Assembly (NCBI RefSeq): GCF_005768555.2
Contig: NZ_VCHX02000101.1
Location: 16,590-80,589, forward strand
Direction: 5' to 3'
Origin: Streptomyces sporangiiformans
GTDB taxonomy: Bacteria > Actinomycetota > Actinomycetes > Streptomycetales > Streptomycetaceae
DNA length: 64,000 nucleotides
Shown one piece after another: positions 1 to 7,858 of this stretch. The position numbers and the translations under genes are program-made. How positions within the stretch are numbered: position 1 is the first letter of the stretch; every line of letters begins with the position of its first letter. The notes under the pieces are model-generated. The model did no database searches and was not told the DNA's origin. It saw only the letters and a program-made list of their open reading frames with translations.

Positions 1-603
1 GAACGAGGCTGGTGGGAGAAGCACCGGGGCACCCTGCCCTCCGGACTGCTGGACATCGCCGAACTCGAGTGGCACGCCGCGCGCGTGCGGACCGCACAGG
101 TCATGCACGTACCGGGGCTGCTCCAGACCGAGGAGTACGCCCGCGCCGTGTTCGCGGCCGTCCTGCCACCCCTGAGCCGACTCGAGGTCGAACTACGCGT
201 CGCCCACCGCATGGAGCGACAACAGGTCTTCAAGCGACCAGCACCGCTTCCGTACGTCGCCTACGTCCACGAAGCCGCCCTGCGCATGCCGTTCGGCGGC
301 GCCGACGTGACCCGACAGCAGCTCAAGCACCTCTGTGCTCTCTCCGAACGCGAGACCACACAGGTGCGCGTCATTCCCACCAGCGTGGGCGGATTCCCCG
401 GAGCAGGGCACGCACTGCTGTACGCGGACGGCGCCGTGCCCCAACTCGACACCGTTCAACTGGACTCCGCACACGGACCGGAATTCACCGGCGCCGAAGC
501 ACAGCTCACCAAGTACCGTGCCCACCTGGACTGGATGGCCGACGCGGCGCTGCCTCCTGCAGCTTCGCGCGACCTCATCCGCGAAGTCGCCCTCGAACTC
601 TGA
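1..603 (+). CDS. DUF5753-domain regulator, C-terminal part (5' end outside window)
   Basis: The reading frame is open from the first base, so the N-terminal helix-turn-helix normally found in this family lies outside the window. The visible 200 residues match the DUF5753 ligand-sensing domain of Streptomyces XRE-type regulators: an E-W-x-A start, then the hallmark VPGLLQTEEYARAVF near visible residue 37, and a region before the end about an unknown target (LYADGAVPQLDTVQLD). Such regulators are usually encoded next to a small DUF397-type protein, and one follows 17 bases downstream. The role is probably transcription control with the small partner as antagonist; the target is not known. Confidence 0.85.
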   Translation, partial: ERGWWEKHRGTLPSGLLDIAELEWHAARVRTAQVMHVPGLLQTEEYARAVFAAVLPPLSRLEVELRVAHRMERQQVFKRPAPLPYVAYVHEAALRMPFGGADVTRQQLKHLCALSERETTQVRVIPTSVGGFPGAGHALLYADGAVPQLDTVQLDSAHGPEFTGAEAQLTKYRAHLDWMADAALPPAASRDLIREVALEL

Positions 604-620
604 ACTCCAAGGAAGACACC

Positions 621-812
621 GTGACCGGCATCAACTGGGAAGACCCGTACTGCGGCGAAGGCAACAACTGCTTCCGCATAGGCACCGACGACCACGACAA
701 CGCCTACATCGCCCTCGCCGGACAAGAGGACCACTACCTCACCGACAGCCGCGAAGCGCTCCGTACCCTCATCCGGGACATCAAGGCGGGCAAGGCCGAC
801 CACCTGCTGTAG
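621..812 (+). CDS. small DUF397-like partner protein
   Basis: A 63-residue protein starting at GTG 621, with GGAAG (610-614) about 6 bases ahead as the ribosome site; the longer upstream frame is a shadow of the DUF5753 gene. It has the DUF397 layout: an early aromatic-acidic segment, a glycine/cysteine stretch (YCGEGNNCFRIG), then a predicted beta segment and a final helix (SREALRTLIRDIK). In the family these proteins pair with the adjacent XRE/DUF5753 regulator and modulate it. It lacks the usual W-x-K-S-S-x-S opening, so assignment rests partly on the neighbour. Confidence 0.6.
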   Translation: MTGINWEDPYCGEGNNCFRIGTDDHDNAYIALAGQEDHYLTDSREALRTLIRDIKAGKADHLL

Positions 813-819
813 GCGGGGG

Positions 820-1302
820 TCAGCCGACCTCGTTCTCCGCCACAGCCTGGCCGTGGACCACGACGTCGCCGCCGTAGAACATTCCCGTGAAGACCGGGGA
901 GTACGTGAGCTGGACGTCGACCTCCACCTCGTCGGGGTTGGCGGCGACGCAGTGGGTGGCGCCGATGTCCGCGCCGGTCATGCCCATTTCGCGGGCGAAC
1001 GCCTTCACTCGGGCGTTGCAGTTCTCGTAGAGGATGGGAGCGCCGGCCCCCGGGTTCTCGTACAGCTCCTCGAGGTCCACGTCCTGGGCGGCGTAGCGGG
1101 CGGCCTGTTCCGCTATGTCGGCGGCGCGTTCCCGTTTGGAGATGGACAGGCCGCCGTCGATCACGAAGGCCGACAAGGAGAGGAAGACCAGCGCGAAGAT
1201 GATGACTGCGCCGGCGCCCGAGCCACGGTCGTCGAGGCGTGCGCGGCGTGCGTCCGCCCAAGCGCGTACGGCACTTCGGATGCGCCCGTTCATTACCCCC
1301 AT
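820..1302 (-). CDS. TadG/TadE-like pilus assembly protein
   Basis: 160 residues if started at ATG 1302, which overlaps the TGA of the upstream gene; a GTG at 1305 or ATG at 1293 are alternatives. After a basic N-terminus there is an Asp-Arg-Gly-Ser-Gly motif and one hydrophobic helix (VIIFALVFLSLSAFVIDGG), followed by an extracytoplasmic domain with two cysteines. This is the pattern of the TadE/TadG-like minor pseudopilins of Tad systems. It is the last gene of the Tad operon and shares the single-helix architecture of the two genes before it. Likely membrane-anchored and required for pilus assembly or anchoring. Confidence 0.75.
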   Translation of the reverse strand: MGVMNGRIRSAVRAWADARRARLDDRGSGAGAVIIFALVFLSLSAFVIDGGLSISKRERAADIAEQAARYAAQDVDLEELYENPGAGAPILYENCNARVKAFAREMGMTGADIGATHCVAANPDEVEVDVQLTYSPVFTGMFYGGDVVVHGQAVAENEVG

Positions 1303-1766
1303 CACGCCTTCCTCTTGAAGGGGTCCAGCGGCGCGGTGAACGACGACGTCAGCGTGGTCGGCACGTCCAGGCCGAGCATGGCCAAGCCTCGTACCTCGCA
1401 GCTGACCTCGACGGTGAACAGGTCGGCGTCCGCAAAGCCGGCGCTGGTCTTGGTCACCGACACCGGGCCCGAGCAGACGTCAGCCAGATCGGCCTCCGCG
1501 GCCTTCGTCGCCTCCGCCATCGCGGGGCCCACCTCGCGCTGCAGGGAGCCCGAGCGAGCCGCGTCCCGCGCTGCCCCGTCGAGTGCCCCGCGCCCGTCGA
1601 CCAGTTGCCCGAAGGCCACGAGGACGAGGATGAAGAGGATCATCACCGGGGCGAGGATCACGACCTCGATGGTGGACAGCCCGCGGTCACGGTCGCTGCC
1701 CTGCTCTCGGCCTCGCTCGTAGCCGTCAGCGAAAGCCCGCACCCACGCACGTACGAAAGAGCGCAT
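1302..1766 (-). CDS. TadE-family pilus assembly protein
   Basis: 154 residues from ATG 1766, immediately after the TAG of the preceding gene. It shows the classic TadE signature: RGLSTIEVVILAPVMILFI, with the conserved Thr-Ile-Glu ahead of a single transmembrane helix (about residues 33-52), which in other systems is the prepilin-like processing and sorting signal. The remaining 100 residues are extracytoplasmic, with two cysteines (Cys-97 and Cys-123) that could pair. Second of three single-helix pseudopilin-like genes at the operon end; translational overlap with the next gene suggests coupled expression. Confidence 0.82.
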   Translation of the reverse strand: MRSFVRAWVRAFADGYERGREQGSDRDRGLSTIEVVILAPVMILFILVLVAFGQLVDGRGALDGAARDAARSGSLQREVGPAMAEATKAAEADLADVCSGPVSVTKTSAGFADADLFTVEVSCEVRGLAMLGLDVPTTLTSSFTAPLDPFKRKA

Positions 1767-2210
1767 CTAGTTCTGGCCCTCCTCCACGAACCGCTCCACC
1801 GGCCCCACCGACTGCGCGTGCACCGTCAGGTCCAGCCCCGGAAACACCGTGGGCACGCGGGCCGTGATCTCCACGCCCACCGTGTTCTGCTCCGGCTGGA
1901 GCATGGCCACGTCGGGCCCCAGGACCAACTGCGGCCCCAGCTGGGTGATGTAGCTGTCGACGACATTCCGCGCCTCGCCTCGCCACGCGCCCGGCCGTTC
2001 GTCGGCCGTCGCGCGTGCCTTCCGCGCGCCCGCCTGGGCCGCCGCCTGGGCCACATGGTCGGCGAAGAAGTACAGCGCGAACTGCACCGTCGCGAAAATC
2101 ATGAAGAAGAGTACGGGCGTGAGCAGCACGAACTCGATCGCGGTCATGCCGGAGTCGCCGCGGGCGGAGGCGGCCTCCACCCGGCGGCGTACCCAGCGTC
2201 GTACGCTCAC
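1767..2210 (-). CDS. TadE-family pilus assembly protein
   Basis: Chosen start is GTG 2210, giving 147 residues; a longer frame to 2270 lacks a good ribosome site and would add an unusual His-rich leader. The N-terminus carries RGDSGMTAIEFVLLTPVLFF, the conserved Met-Thr-Ala-Ile-Glu plus hydrophobic helix of TadE proteins, followed by an amphipathic alanine-rich helix and an extracytoplasmic domain. It lies between the pilin gene and the second TadE gene, so its likely role is as a minor pseudopilin in the same pilus. Confidence 0.8.
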   Translation of the reverse strand: MSVRRWVRRRVEAASARGDSGMTAIEFVLLTPVLFFMIFATVQFALYFFADHVAQAAAQAGARKARATADERPGAWRGEARNVVDSYITQLGPQLVLGPDVAMLQPEQNTVGVEITARVPTVFPGLDLTVHAQSVGPVERFVEEGQN

Positions 2211-2244
2211 CAGTAACCCCGTATGGATGTGGATGTGGAAAGAG

Positions 2245-2496
2245 TCAGCAGGTGCTGCCGGCGTCGGCACCCTTGATGCAGTCGCCCACCTTGTTGGCGC
2301 CGTCGCTCAGCGCGGCGTTGATGATCGCGGCGACCACGCCGACGATCGCCACGACGACCGCCGAGATGATGACCCACTCCACCGCGGACGCACCGCGGTC
2401 GAGCTCGCCGGAGCGGGCACGCTGCACCCGGCCCTGGAGGAAGGTGATCAGGAAGTCCACCCCCGGGATCCCGGTGCTGAAGTTCCGTCCGTTCAT
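2245..2496 (-). CDS. Flp-type pilin (major pilin candidate)
   Basis: 83 residues from ATG 2496 with a clear GAGAGGA ribosome site; the longer frame upstream is a shadow of the TadC gene. The protein has a short polar leader, then RGASAVEWVIISAVVVAIVG, a type IV-like pilin helix with the conserved Glu at position 5 after the likely cleavage point. It ends in a tail containing two cysteines (DCIKGADAGSTC). Size and position between TadC and the TadE genes fit the Flp/Tad pilin. It would be cleaved by a TadV-type prepilin peptidase, for which no gene is present in this window. Confidence 0.75.
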   Translation of the reverse strand: MNGRNFSTGIPGVDFLITFLQGRVQRARSGELDRGASAVEWVIISAVVVAIVGVVAAIINAALSDGANKVGDCIKGADAGSTC

Positions 2497-2552
2497 GGTG
2501 AGTTGTCCTCTCAAAGCAATTTCAAGCTGTTCGGAACCGTTTCGGACCTGGA

Positions 2553-3476
2553 TCAAGAGACCTGGAACACACGCATCGCCGCCGGGAAGATCAGGAAGAC
2601 CAGGAACCCCGCACACAGCAGCAGCTGCGCCACGAGCATCGACTGTGACTTCTCGCCCGCGCTGCCCTCGATATCGGCGAGTTCGCGGTGCCGCATCGTC
2701 TCGGCGCGTGAGGCGAGCGACTCGCGCACCTTCGCACCGTCGTCCGCGACGAGCGCCAACGACGCCGACAGGTCCTTGAGTTCCTCGACGCCCAGCTCCT
2801 CGCCGAGCGAACCGAGCGCCTGCCACTGGCTGATGCCGGTGATCCGGGCGTCGGCCAGCGCGTTGCGGATCCGCTGTGTCGCCCAGCCGTCGGAGATCTC
2901 GGCGGCGGCCATCAGGGCCTCCGGGAGACCTCGGCCGCCGGCCAGGCTCATGGACACCAGATCCAGATACGCGCCGATGACGCGCCGCAGGTCACGTCGC
3001 TTGTCGGCCGCGTCCCTGCGTACCTCGAGATCCGGCAGGAGAAAGAAGATGACCGCGAACAGCAGCGCCAGCCAGACCGGGATGATCGGGCTGTCGCCGA
3101 AGCCCAGCGTCCAGACGATGGCGAACAGGAACGGCCCGAAGAAGAGACCGGCCGCGGACAGCAGGACCTTCGTCGCCAGGAAGTTCTCCCAACTCCGGTC
3201 CAGCACCGCGAGGTCGGCCCGCAGCGACCGCTGCTCCCAGCCCTGCTGCATGTAGAACTCGGCGACCCGCGCGCCCACTTGGGCACGTACGCTGCCGATC
3301 CGTCCGGCGTCGGCGGCGCGGTGCGAGGACTCGTACGCCGCGCCTCGCGCCCGCATCGCGTCGATGCGGGCGACCTGGGAGATCGCGCTGCGCTTGGACG
3401 GCATGAGGGCCCGTACGAGGACGTAGACGCCCAGGCCCATGACGGCGCCGATCACGATCGGCATGGTCAGGTTCAC
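2553..3476 (-). CDS. tadC: TadC, type II secretion F-domain membrane protein
   Basis: 307 residues from GTG 3476, preceded by GGAGGG at 9-base spacing and overlapping the TGA of tadB by a GTGA. There is an N-terminal membrane helix, two helices near the middle (around FGPFLFAIVWTLGF and WLALLFAVIFFLLP) and one at the C-terminus (LLLCAGFLVFLIFPAAM), with the T2SSF cytoplasmic helical bundle (LDLVSMSLAGGRGLPEALM) between them. Together with TadB it forms the inner-membrane platform of the Tad pilus machine that is driven by TadA. Confidence 0.9.
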   Translation of the reverse strand: MNLTMPIVIGAVMGLGVYVLVRALMPSKRSAISQVARIDAMRARGAAYESSHRAADAGRIGSVRAQVGARVAEFYMQQGWEQRSLRADLAVLDRSWENFLATKVLLSAAGLFFGPFLFAIVWTLGFGDSPIIPVWLALLFAVIFFLLPDLEVRRDAADKRRDLRRVIGAYLDLVSMSLAGGRGLPEALMAAAEISDGWATQRIRNALADARITGISQWQALGSLGEELGVEELKDLSASLALVADDGAKVRESLASRAETMRHRELADIEGSAGEKSQSMLVAQLLLCAGFLVFLIFPAAMRVFQVS

Positions 3477-4537
3477 CGGTGTACTCCCTCCTCGGCAGTG
3501 GGCGCACCGGGCGCGGCCTGCGCACCAGGCGTGGCCTGCGCGCCGGCCGCACCGGACGTGGCGGAAGCCCCGGACACTCCGGACGCTCCGGACGCCCCAG
3601 CGGACCGCGGCCGTACGAACTGCACCGCCGCCTCGTCCCGCACCAGGAACCGCTCCGGAGTCTCGATCGTCGACAGCTTGCGCAGCCACAGGAAGCCGGC
3701 GGCGAACAGGCCGCAGACGCAGGCGAGTACGACCTGACCGACCGCCGTGCCGTACGGCTCGACGAACTCACGGTTAAAGATCGACAGGCCGAGGACGAAG
3801 GCGATCGAGACGGCGACGACGATCTGCACGGACCGGCGGGTCGAGGCCCGCTGGGCCATGACGCGCTGCCGCATGTCGACCTCCTCGCGCGCCGACTTCG
3901 CCAGGGCGCCCAGCACCTGGCGCAGACCCGGGCCGCGCAGCCGCGCGTTGAGGATCAGCGCGGCCACGATGATGTCGGCGGACGCGTCGTTGATCTCGTC
4001 GGCGAGGTGCTGAAGGGCCTCGGGCAGGGGCGTACGGGAGCGCAGCCGGTCGACGAGTGCGTCGAGGTGCGGGCGCAGGACCGGGGCCGAGGCGCGCGCG
4101 GATGCCGGGATGGCCTGCTCCAGGCCGACCGCGCCCGCGATGGTGTCGCGCAGCGATTCGGTCCAGGACGCGAGGGCCTCCACGCGGCGCATGGCGGCCT
4201 TCTCCTCGGAGGCGCCGCCGAAGAGCTTGTCCCAGAAGAAGACGAGCACGGCGCTCGCGATGCCGGCCACCGCCCAGCGGGTGAGCAGCAGCACGACGAT
4301 TCCGGCGCCGGCCGCGATCGAACCGCGCTGACCGGCGAACCGGATGAGTTCACCGGCGCGTTCACCGGCCTTCTGCTTCTCGTGGTCGGGCTTTGCGGGC
4401 AGTCCGCGGACCGCGACGGCGAAAAGCGCGAGGCCGCCGCCGACGGCGATGCCGCACGCGAGCGCGTACAGCACGGTCTTGGAGAAGAGCCCGCCCATGG
4501 AGCCGAGCGAGCCGAGTGCGGCGAGCGTCATGGTCAC
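3473..4537 (-). CDS. tadB: TadB, type II secretion F-domain membrane protein
   Basis: 354 residues from GTG 4537 (ATG 4531 is equally possible, with GGGGGTG ahead of it), overlapping the tadA stop. Two N-terminal helices are followed by the T2SSF domain with the characteristic ALQHLADEINDASADII and GLRQVLGALAKSAREEVDMR segments, then two further helices. It pairs with TadC as pilus platform. An oddity is the C-terminal tail of about 40 residues made almost only of Gly, Ala, Ser, Pro and Thr in a repeating GASGASG style; it is probably an unstructured extension with little family conservation. Confidence 0.9.
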   Translation of the reverse strand: MTMTLAALGSLGSMGGLFSKTVLYALACGIAVGGGLALFAVAVRGLPAKPDHEKQKAGERAGELIRFAGQRGSIAAGAGIVVLLLTRWAVAGIASAVLVFFWDKLFGGASEEKAAMRRVEALASWTESLRDTIAGAVGLEQAIPASARASAPVLRPHLDALVDRLRSRTPLPEALQHLADEINDASADIIVAALILNARLRGPGLRQVLGALAKSAREEVDMRQRVMAQRASTRRSVQIVVAVSIAFVLGLSIFNREFVEPYGTAVGQVVLACVCGLFAAGFLWLRKLSTIETPERFLVRDEAAVQFVRPRSAGASGASGVSGASATSGAAGAQATPGAQAAPGAPTAEEGVHR

Positions 4538-5844
4538 CCCCAGTTCCCGCCGGGCAGGCGATAGCCGTACGCGGTCAGGTCGTCGAGGCAGGAGAGGGGC
4601 GCGTGCGGGACGACACGGCCGTCCGACGCCTCGGCGAAGACCTCGCTGGACAGTACGCGTCCGTCGACGCCGTTGACCTCACGGATCGAGGTGACCATGC
4701 GCTGAAGTCGGCCGCCCGTCTGGTAGTTGTTGCGCCGCTGGATGAACACGACGAAGTTCACGGCACCCGCCACGAGCATCTGGCTGGCCTCGATGGGCAG
4801 CCGCTCGTTGGCCTGAAGCGCGTAGGTGGAAATACGGTTGAACACCTCGCTGGAGCTGTTCGCGTGGATGGTGGACAGCGAGCCGTCGTTGCCCTGCGAC
4901 ATCGCGTTGAGCATGGTCACGATCTCGTCGCCGAGCACCTCACCGACGATGACGCGCGAGGGGTTCATACGCAGCGACCGGCGCACCAACTCCGCCATGG
5001 AGATGGCGCCCTGGCCTTCGGAGTTGGGCAGGCGCTCCTCGAACGCGACGACGTTCGGGTGCAGGTCCTGGAAGGTGTCGAGCCCGAGCTCCAGGGCGCG
5101 TTCGACGGTGATGAGGCGCTCGTGCGGCGGGATCTCGTTCGCGAGGGCCCGCAGCAGAGTGGTCTTACCGGCGTTCGTCGCGCCCGCGATCATGATGTTC
5201 TTGCGCGCCCGGACCGCACACGCGAGGAAGTGCCCGACCTCGGGCGTGAGCGTGCCGTTGCCGACGAGGTCCGACATGAAGACCTTGCCCATGCGGGCGC
5301 GGCGGATGGAGAGCGCCGGGCGCCGGGTGACGTCCATGACGGCGGACAGTCGCGACCCGTCCGGCAGCCGCAGGTCGAGCTGCGGGTTGGCGGAGTCGAA
5401 GGGCCGGGAGGAGAGACCGGAGTACGCGCCGAGGATCTGGATGAGTTCGATGAGCTCTTCGTCGTTCTCGGCGACGGGATCGCCTTTTACTTCCCGCCCG
5501 TCCGCGTATCCGATGAAGACCTGGTCGTACCCGTTGATGTCGATGTTCTCGACCTCGGGGTTGTCGAGCAGTGGCTGGAGCCGGCCGACTCCGAAGAGCG
5601 CGGCGTGCACGGCGGCCGCGTACTGCTCCTCGGTGTCGGCATCCAGCGGCGTACGACCGGAGTTGATCTCGGTCCGGGCGTACTCCTCGAGGATCTGGGC
5701 TATGACCGCGCGGGCGTACTGCCGCTCGTCCTCGGTGGACATCGGCGTGACGCCGGAGACCTGGTCGAGGCGGCGCTGCTCGGCGATGCGGTCACCGGCT
5801 TCCTGCCGGAACCGCTTGACCAGCTGGTGGTCAACGGCGGTCAT
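4534..5844 (-). CDS. tadA: TadA/CpaF secretion ATPase
   Basis: 436 residues from ATG 5844, overlapping the preceding gene by ATGA. It is a CpaF/TadA-type hexameric ATPase that powers pilin assembly: an N-terminal helical domain, then a P-loop GATNAGKTT near residue 221, an Asp-box with LITVERALELGLD, a Walker B-like RVIVGEVLGDE near residue 300, and a His-box region (GSLSTIHANSSSE). All catalytic motifs look intact. Length is normal for the family. It sits between the TadZ-like regulator and the TadB/TadC platform, the standard Tad order. Confidence 0.95.
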   Translation of the reverse strand: MTAVDHQLVKRFRQEAGDRIAEQRRLDQVSGVTPMSTEDERQYARAVIAQILEEYARTEINSGRTPLDADTEEQYAAAVHAALFGVGRLQPLLDNPEVENIDINGYDQVFIGYADGREVKGDPVAENDEELIELIQILGAYSGLSSRPFDSANPQLDLRLPDGSRLSAVMDVTRRPALSIRRARMGKVFMSDLVGNGTLTPEVGHFLACAVRARKNIMIAGATNAGKTTLLRALANEIPPHERLITVERALELGLDTFQDLHPNVVAFEERLPNSEGQGAISMAELVRRSLRMNPSRVIVGEVLGDEIVTMLNAMSQGNDGSLSTIHANSSSEVFNRISTYALQANERLPIEASQMLVAGAVNFVVFIQRRNNYQTGGRLQRMVTSIREVNGVDGRVLSSEVFAEASDGRVVPHAPLSCLDDLTAYGYRLPGGNWG

Positions 5845-6668
5845 CGGCCGGCCCCCGCGGTGGGCCCGGCCCAGGCCGCCCCGAACTGCTGGTAGAGGTC
5901 CGCGGTCACCTTGCGGGCCGACCGGATGAGCAACGACTTGTCCAAGCGGCCACGCTTACGGCCGGCCAACTGGTCGGCGCCCGCGGGGTCGTCGGCGAGG
6001 GTGCCCACGACGCGGGCGCCCGTCTGCGCGGCCACCAGCATGTCGTTGACCTGGTGGACGAGCTTGGCGGAGTCACTCGGGTCGGCGAGGAGGATGACGC
6101 CGATGAGCGGCATCCCCAAGGAGGCCGCGCCGCGCGTGCCCCCGTGCAACTTGGCGGTGAGGGCGGCGGCCCGATCGCGTACGCGGGCGATGGCCTCCGG
6201 CTCCGTACGCGATATGAGGAGGACGAGGGCGGCCTGCGAGAACATCTCGACGGCGGGGGTGTCCCCGCTGATCCGGCCGCAGTCGGCGATGACGTCGGCG
6301 GGCGCGTGGGGCGAGTCGGCGAGCTGGGCGAAGGCGCGGCCGAGGGTCGGCCACAGCCCGGCGAGCCCGGCAGCCTGCTCGGCGTTCCCGAGCCCGACCA
6401 GCACCTCGAGCCCACCGCTCAACGGCTGTACGTGATCCCAGAGTTGATCCGGTACGAGTCCTCGGCGCGCGGTGGCGGCGATGGACAGCATGCCGGTGTT
6501 GGGGTTGAGCGGACCGCCGTGCGCGGCGGCACTGCGGTACACGAGGTCGCCGCCGGCCGGGTCGGTCTCGGCGAGCAGAACCCGGCGGGGCCAGACCGCG
6601 GCGAGGGCGACGGCGGCCGTGGTGACGCCGGGTGACCCCTTGTCGGCGGCGAGAGCGATGAGCGCCAT
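5841..6668 (-). CDS. TadZ/CpaE-like ParA-superfamily protein
   Basis: 275 residues from ATG 6668. It begins with a MinD/ParA fold: strand ALIALAADKGSPGVTTAAVAL with a deviant P-loop in which the usual second lysine is replaced (KGSPGVTT), a LLAETDPAGGDL motif corresponding to Walker A-prime/switch I, and VIADCGRI in place of the Walker B Asp-x-x-Gly. In Tad systems TadZ/CpaE localises the machine at the cell pole or membrane. The weakened P-loop, common in TadZ, suggests weak or no ATP turnover. It overlaps tadA by 4 bases. Confidence 0.82.
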   Translation of the reverse strand: MALIALAADKGSPGVTTAAVALAAVWPRRVLLAETDPAGGDLVYRSAAAHGGPLNPNTGMLSIAATARRGLVPDQLWDHVQPLSGGLEVLVGLGNAEQAAGLAGLWPTLGRAFAQLADSPHAPADVIADCGRISGDTPAVEMFSQAALVLLISRTEPEAIARVRDRAAALTAKLHGGTRGAASLGMPLIGVILLADPSDSAKLVHQVNDMLVAAQTGARVVGTLADDPAGADQLAGRKRGRLDKSLLIRSARKVTADLYQQFGAAWAGPTAGAGR

Positions 6669-6691
6669 GTCTCTGTTTGTCTCTCTCGCCC

Positions 6692-7423
6692 TTAGTTGCC
6701 GGGGACTTTGACGAGCGAGACCTGGTTCGCCGCGGCGGCGCGGGTGAGCGCGGCGGCGTCACCCTCGTCGACGGTCACCGTGATCTGCTTGTTGGTGCTG
6801 CTGATGGTGGCGTCGCCGCCGGCGTCCGGCACGCTGGTCACCCGCGCGTCGGTGACGATCGGCGTATCGCTGCCGGAGTCGGTGCTGGTGTCTCCACTGC
6901 CGGTCGCGTCGTCCGAGGGCGTGGCGGCACTGTCGCCGACCGCGTACGCGGCCACGACGTCGCCCGCCTTGATGCCCACCGGGTACTGGCCCTCCTTGAG
7001 GGAGAGGCCGACTACGGCCTTGCCGGCCGGGAGGGTGCTCTTCGCCCCGAACATCTGGCCGACGGCGACGCTGCCCGCGAAGATGGTCGACTTGGCCTTG
7101 AGTTTCTTGAGGCTGCCGAGCTTGGACCACTCGACGTAGTCGACGCCGGAGTCGGCGGAGACCATGACAGAGGTCACGTTGCTGTCGGTGACGGACTCTC
7201 CGGCCTGGATGTCCTTGGTCACCTTCACGACCTCGACACGGTCCCCGGCGCGCAACACGAGCATGGTGGCACCGAGGGCACCGACCAGGATGAGCAGCAC
7301 GGCGAGAGCGGCAAGCGCCGGTTTGCGCTCGCGAGGCGGCGCGGGAAGGCGCTCACCCATCGCCGGCTGGGCCGGCGCCGCGGAACGGTGGTTACCCGCC
7401 CCCGTACGCTCTTGGATCTTCAC
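6692..7423 (-). CDS. CpaB/RcpC-like SAF-domain membrane protein
   Basis: 243 residues from GTG 7423 with GGGGAG upstream. A Pro-rich cytoplasmic N-terminus is followed by one membrane helix (PALAALAVLLILVGALGATM, about residues 35-54) and an SAF domain (VEVVKVTKDIQAGESVTDSN) as in CpaB/RcpC, which bind cell wall or the outer secretin in other bacteria. A Ser/Thr/Asp-rich insert (SAATPSDDATGSGDTSTDSG) interrupts the C-terminal half. It is the first gene of the Tad operon, so the promoter should lie in the following 435-base gap. Confidence 0.78.
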   Translation of the reverse strand: MKIQERTGAGNHRSAAPAQPAMGERLPAPPRERKPALAALAVLLILVGALGATMLVLRAGDRVEVVKVTKDIQAGESVTDSNVTSVMVSADSGVDYVEWSKLGSLKKLKAKSTIFAGSVAVGQMFGAKSTLPAGKAVVGLSLKEGQYPVGIKAGDVVAAYAVGDSAATPSDDATGSGDTSTDSGSDTPIVTDARVTSVPDAGGDATISSTNKQITVTVDEGDAAALTRAAAANQVSLVKVPGN

Positions 7424-7480
7424 GCAACCGCTCCCCGTACACCCAAGAAGGTTTCCGTCAATTGGGACACTGCACTCCCA

Positions 7481-7497
7481 TCGGACGTACCGTCCGA
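7481..7497. promoter_or_regulatory. perfect inverted repeat upstream of the Tad operon
   Basis: TCGGACG-TAC-CGTCCGA is a perfect 7-base inverted repeat with a 3-base spacer, 58 bases upstream of the first Tad gene start. Its size and place fit an operator for a dimeric regulator. The rest of the 7424-7858 gap holds no gene I can support; it must contain the Tad promoter and the promoter of the divergent gene. Confidence 0.45.
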
Positions 7498-7858
7498 CCA
7501 GGTCGGATAGCCATGGCTGGAATGAGTGTCAAGTCATCGCACCGTATCAGCAGCGCATAAGCCCCTCAAGGCGCGTCCACGACCGCGGACCTCACGCAGC
7601 TCGACGTTAACCACGCGCAACGCGGGCCGTTCGGTTCCCCGTTGAGAACTTGCCTGCGTAGGCGGCTGTCGCTGTGCGGGCGCGAATCACCCGCCCGCGG
7701 GAGGACAGGGACTCGTTGCGCGGAAGACACCATTCCTGCACGAACTGCTCACGCATCGCCGCCCTGCTCCGTGGCGGAGTTCGTGCGCCGCCGTGCCATG
7801 ATCTTCCACCGCAGGAATGCAGTCGGGACGTCGGTCAGTACGGGTGGAGTTGGTTGTT

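Noticed and set aside
2101..3255. 384-residue open frame on the plus strand
   Set aside because: Antisense to the tadC gene and pilin; Ser/Arg-rich and without a ribosome site.
7738..7790. Inverted arms GCACGAAC / GTTCGTGC
   Set aside because: Arms are short and 35 bases apart; in GC-rich DNA such matches occur by chance.
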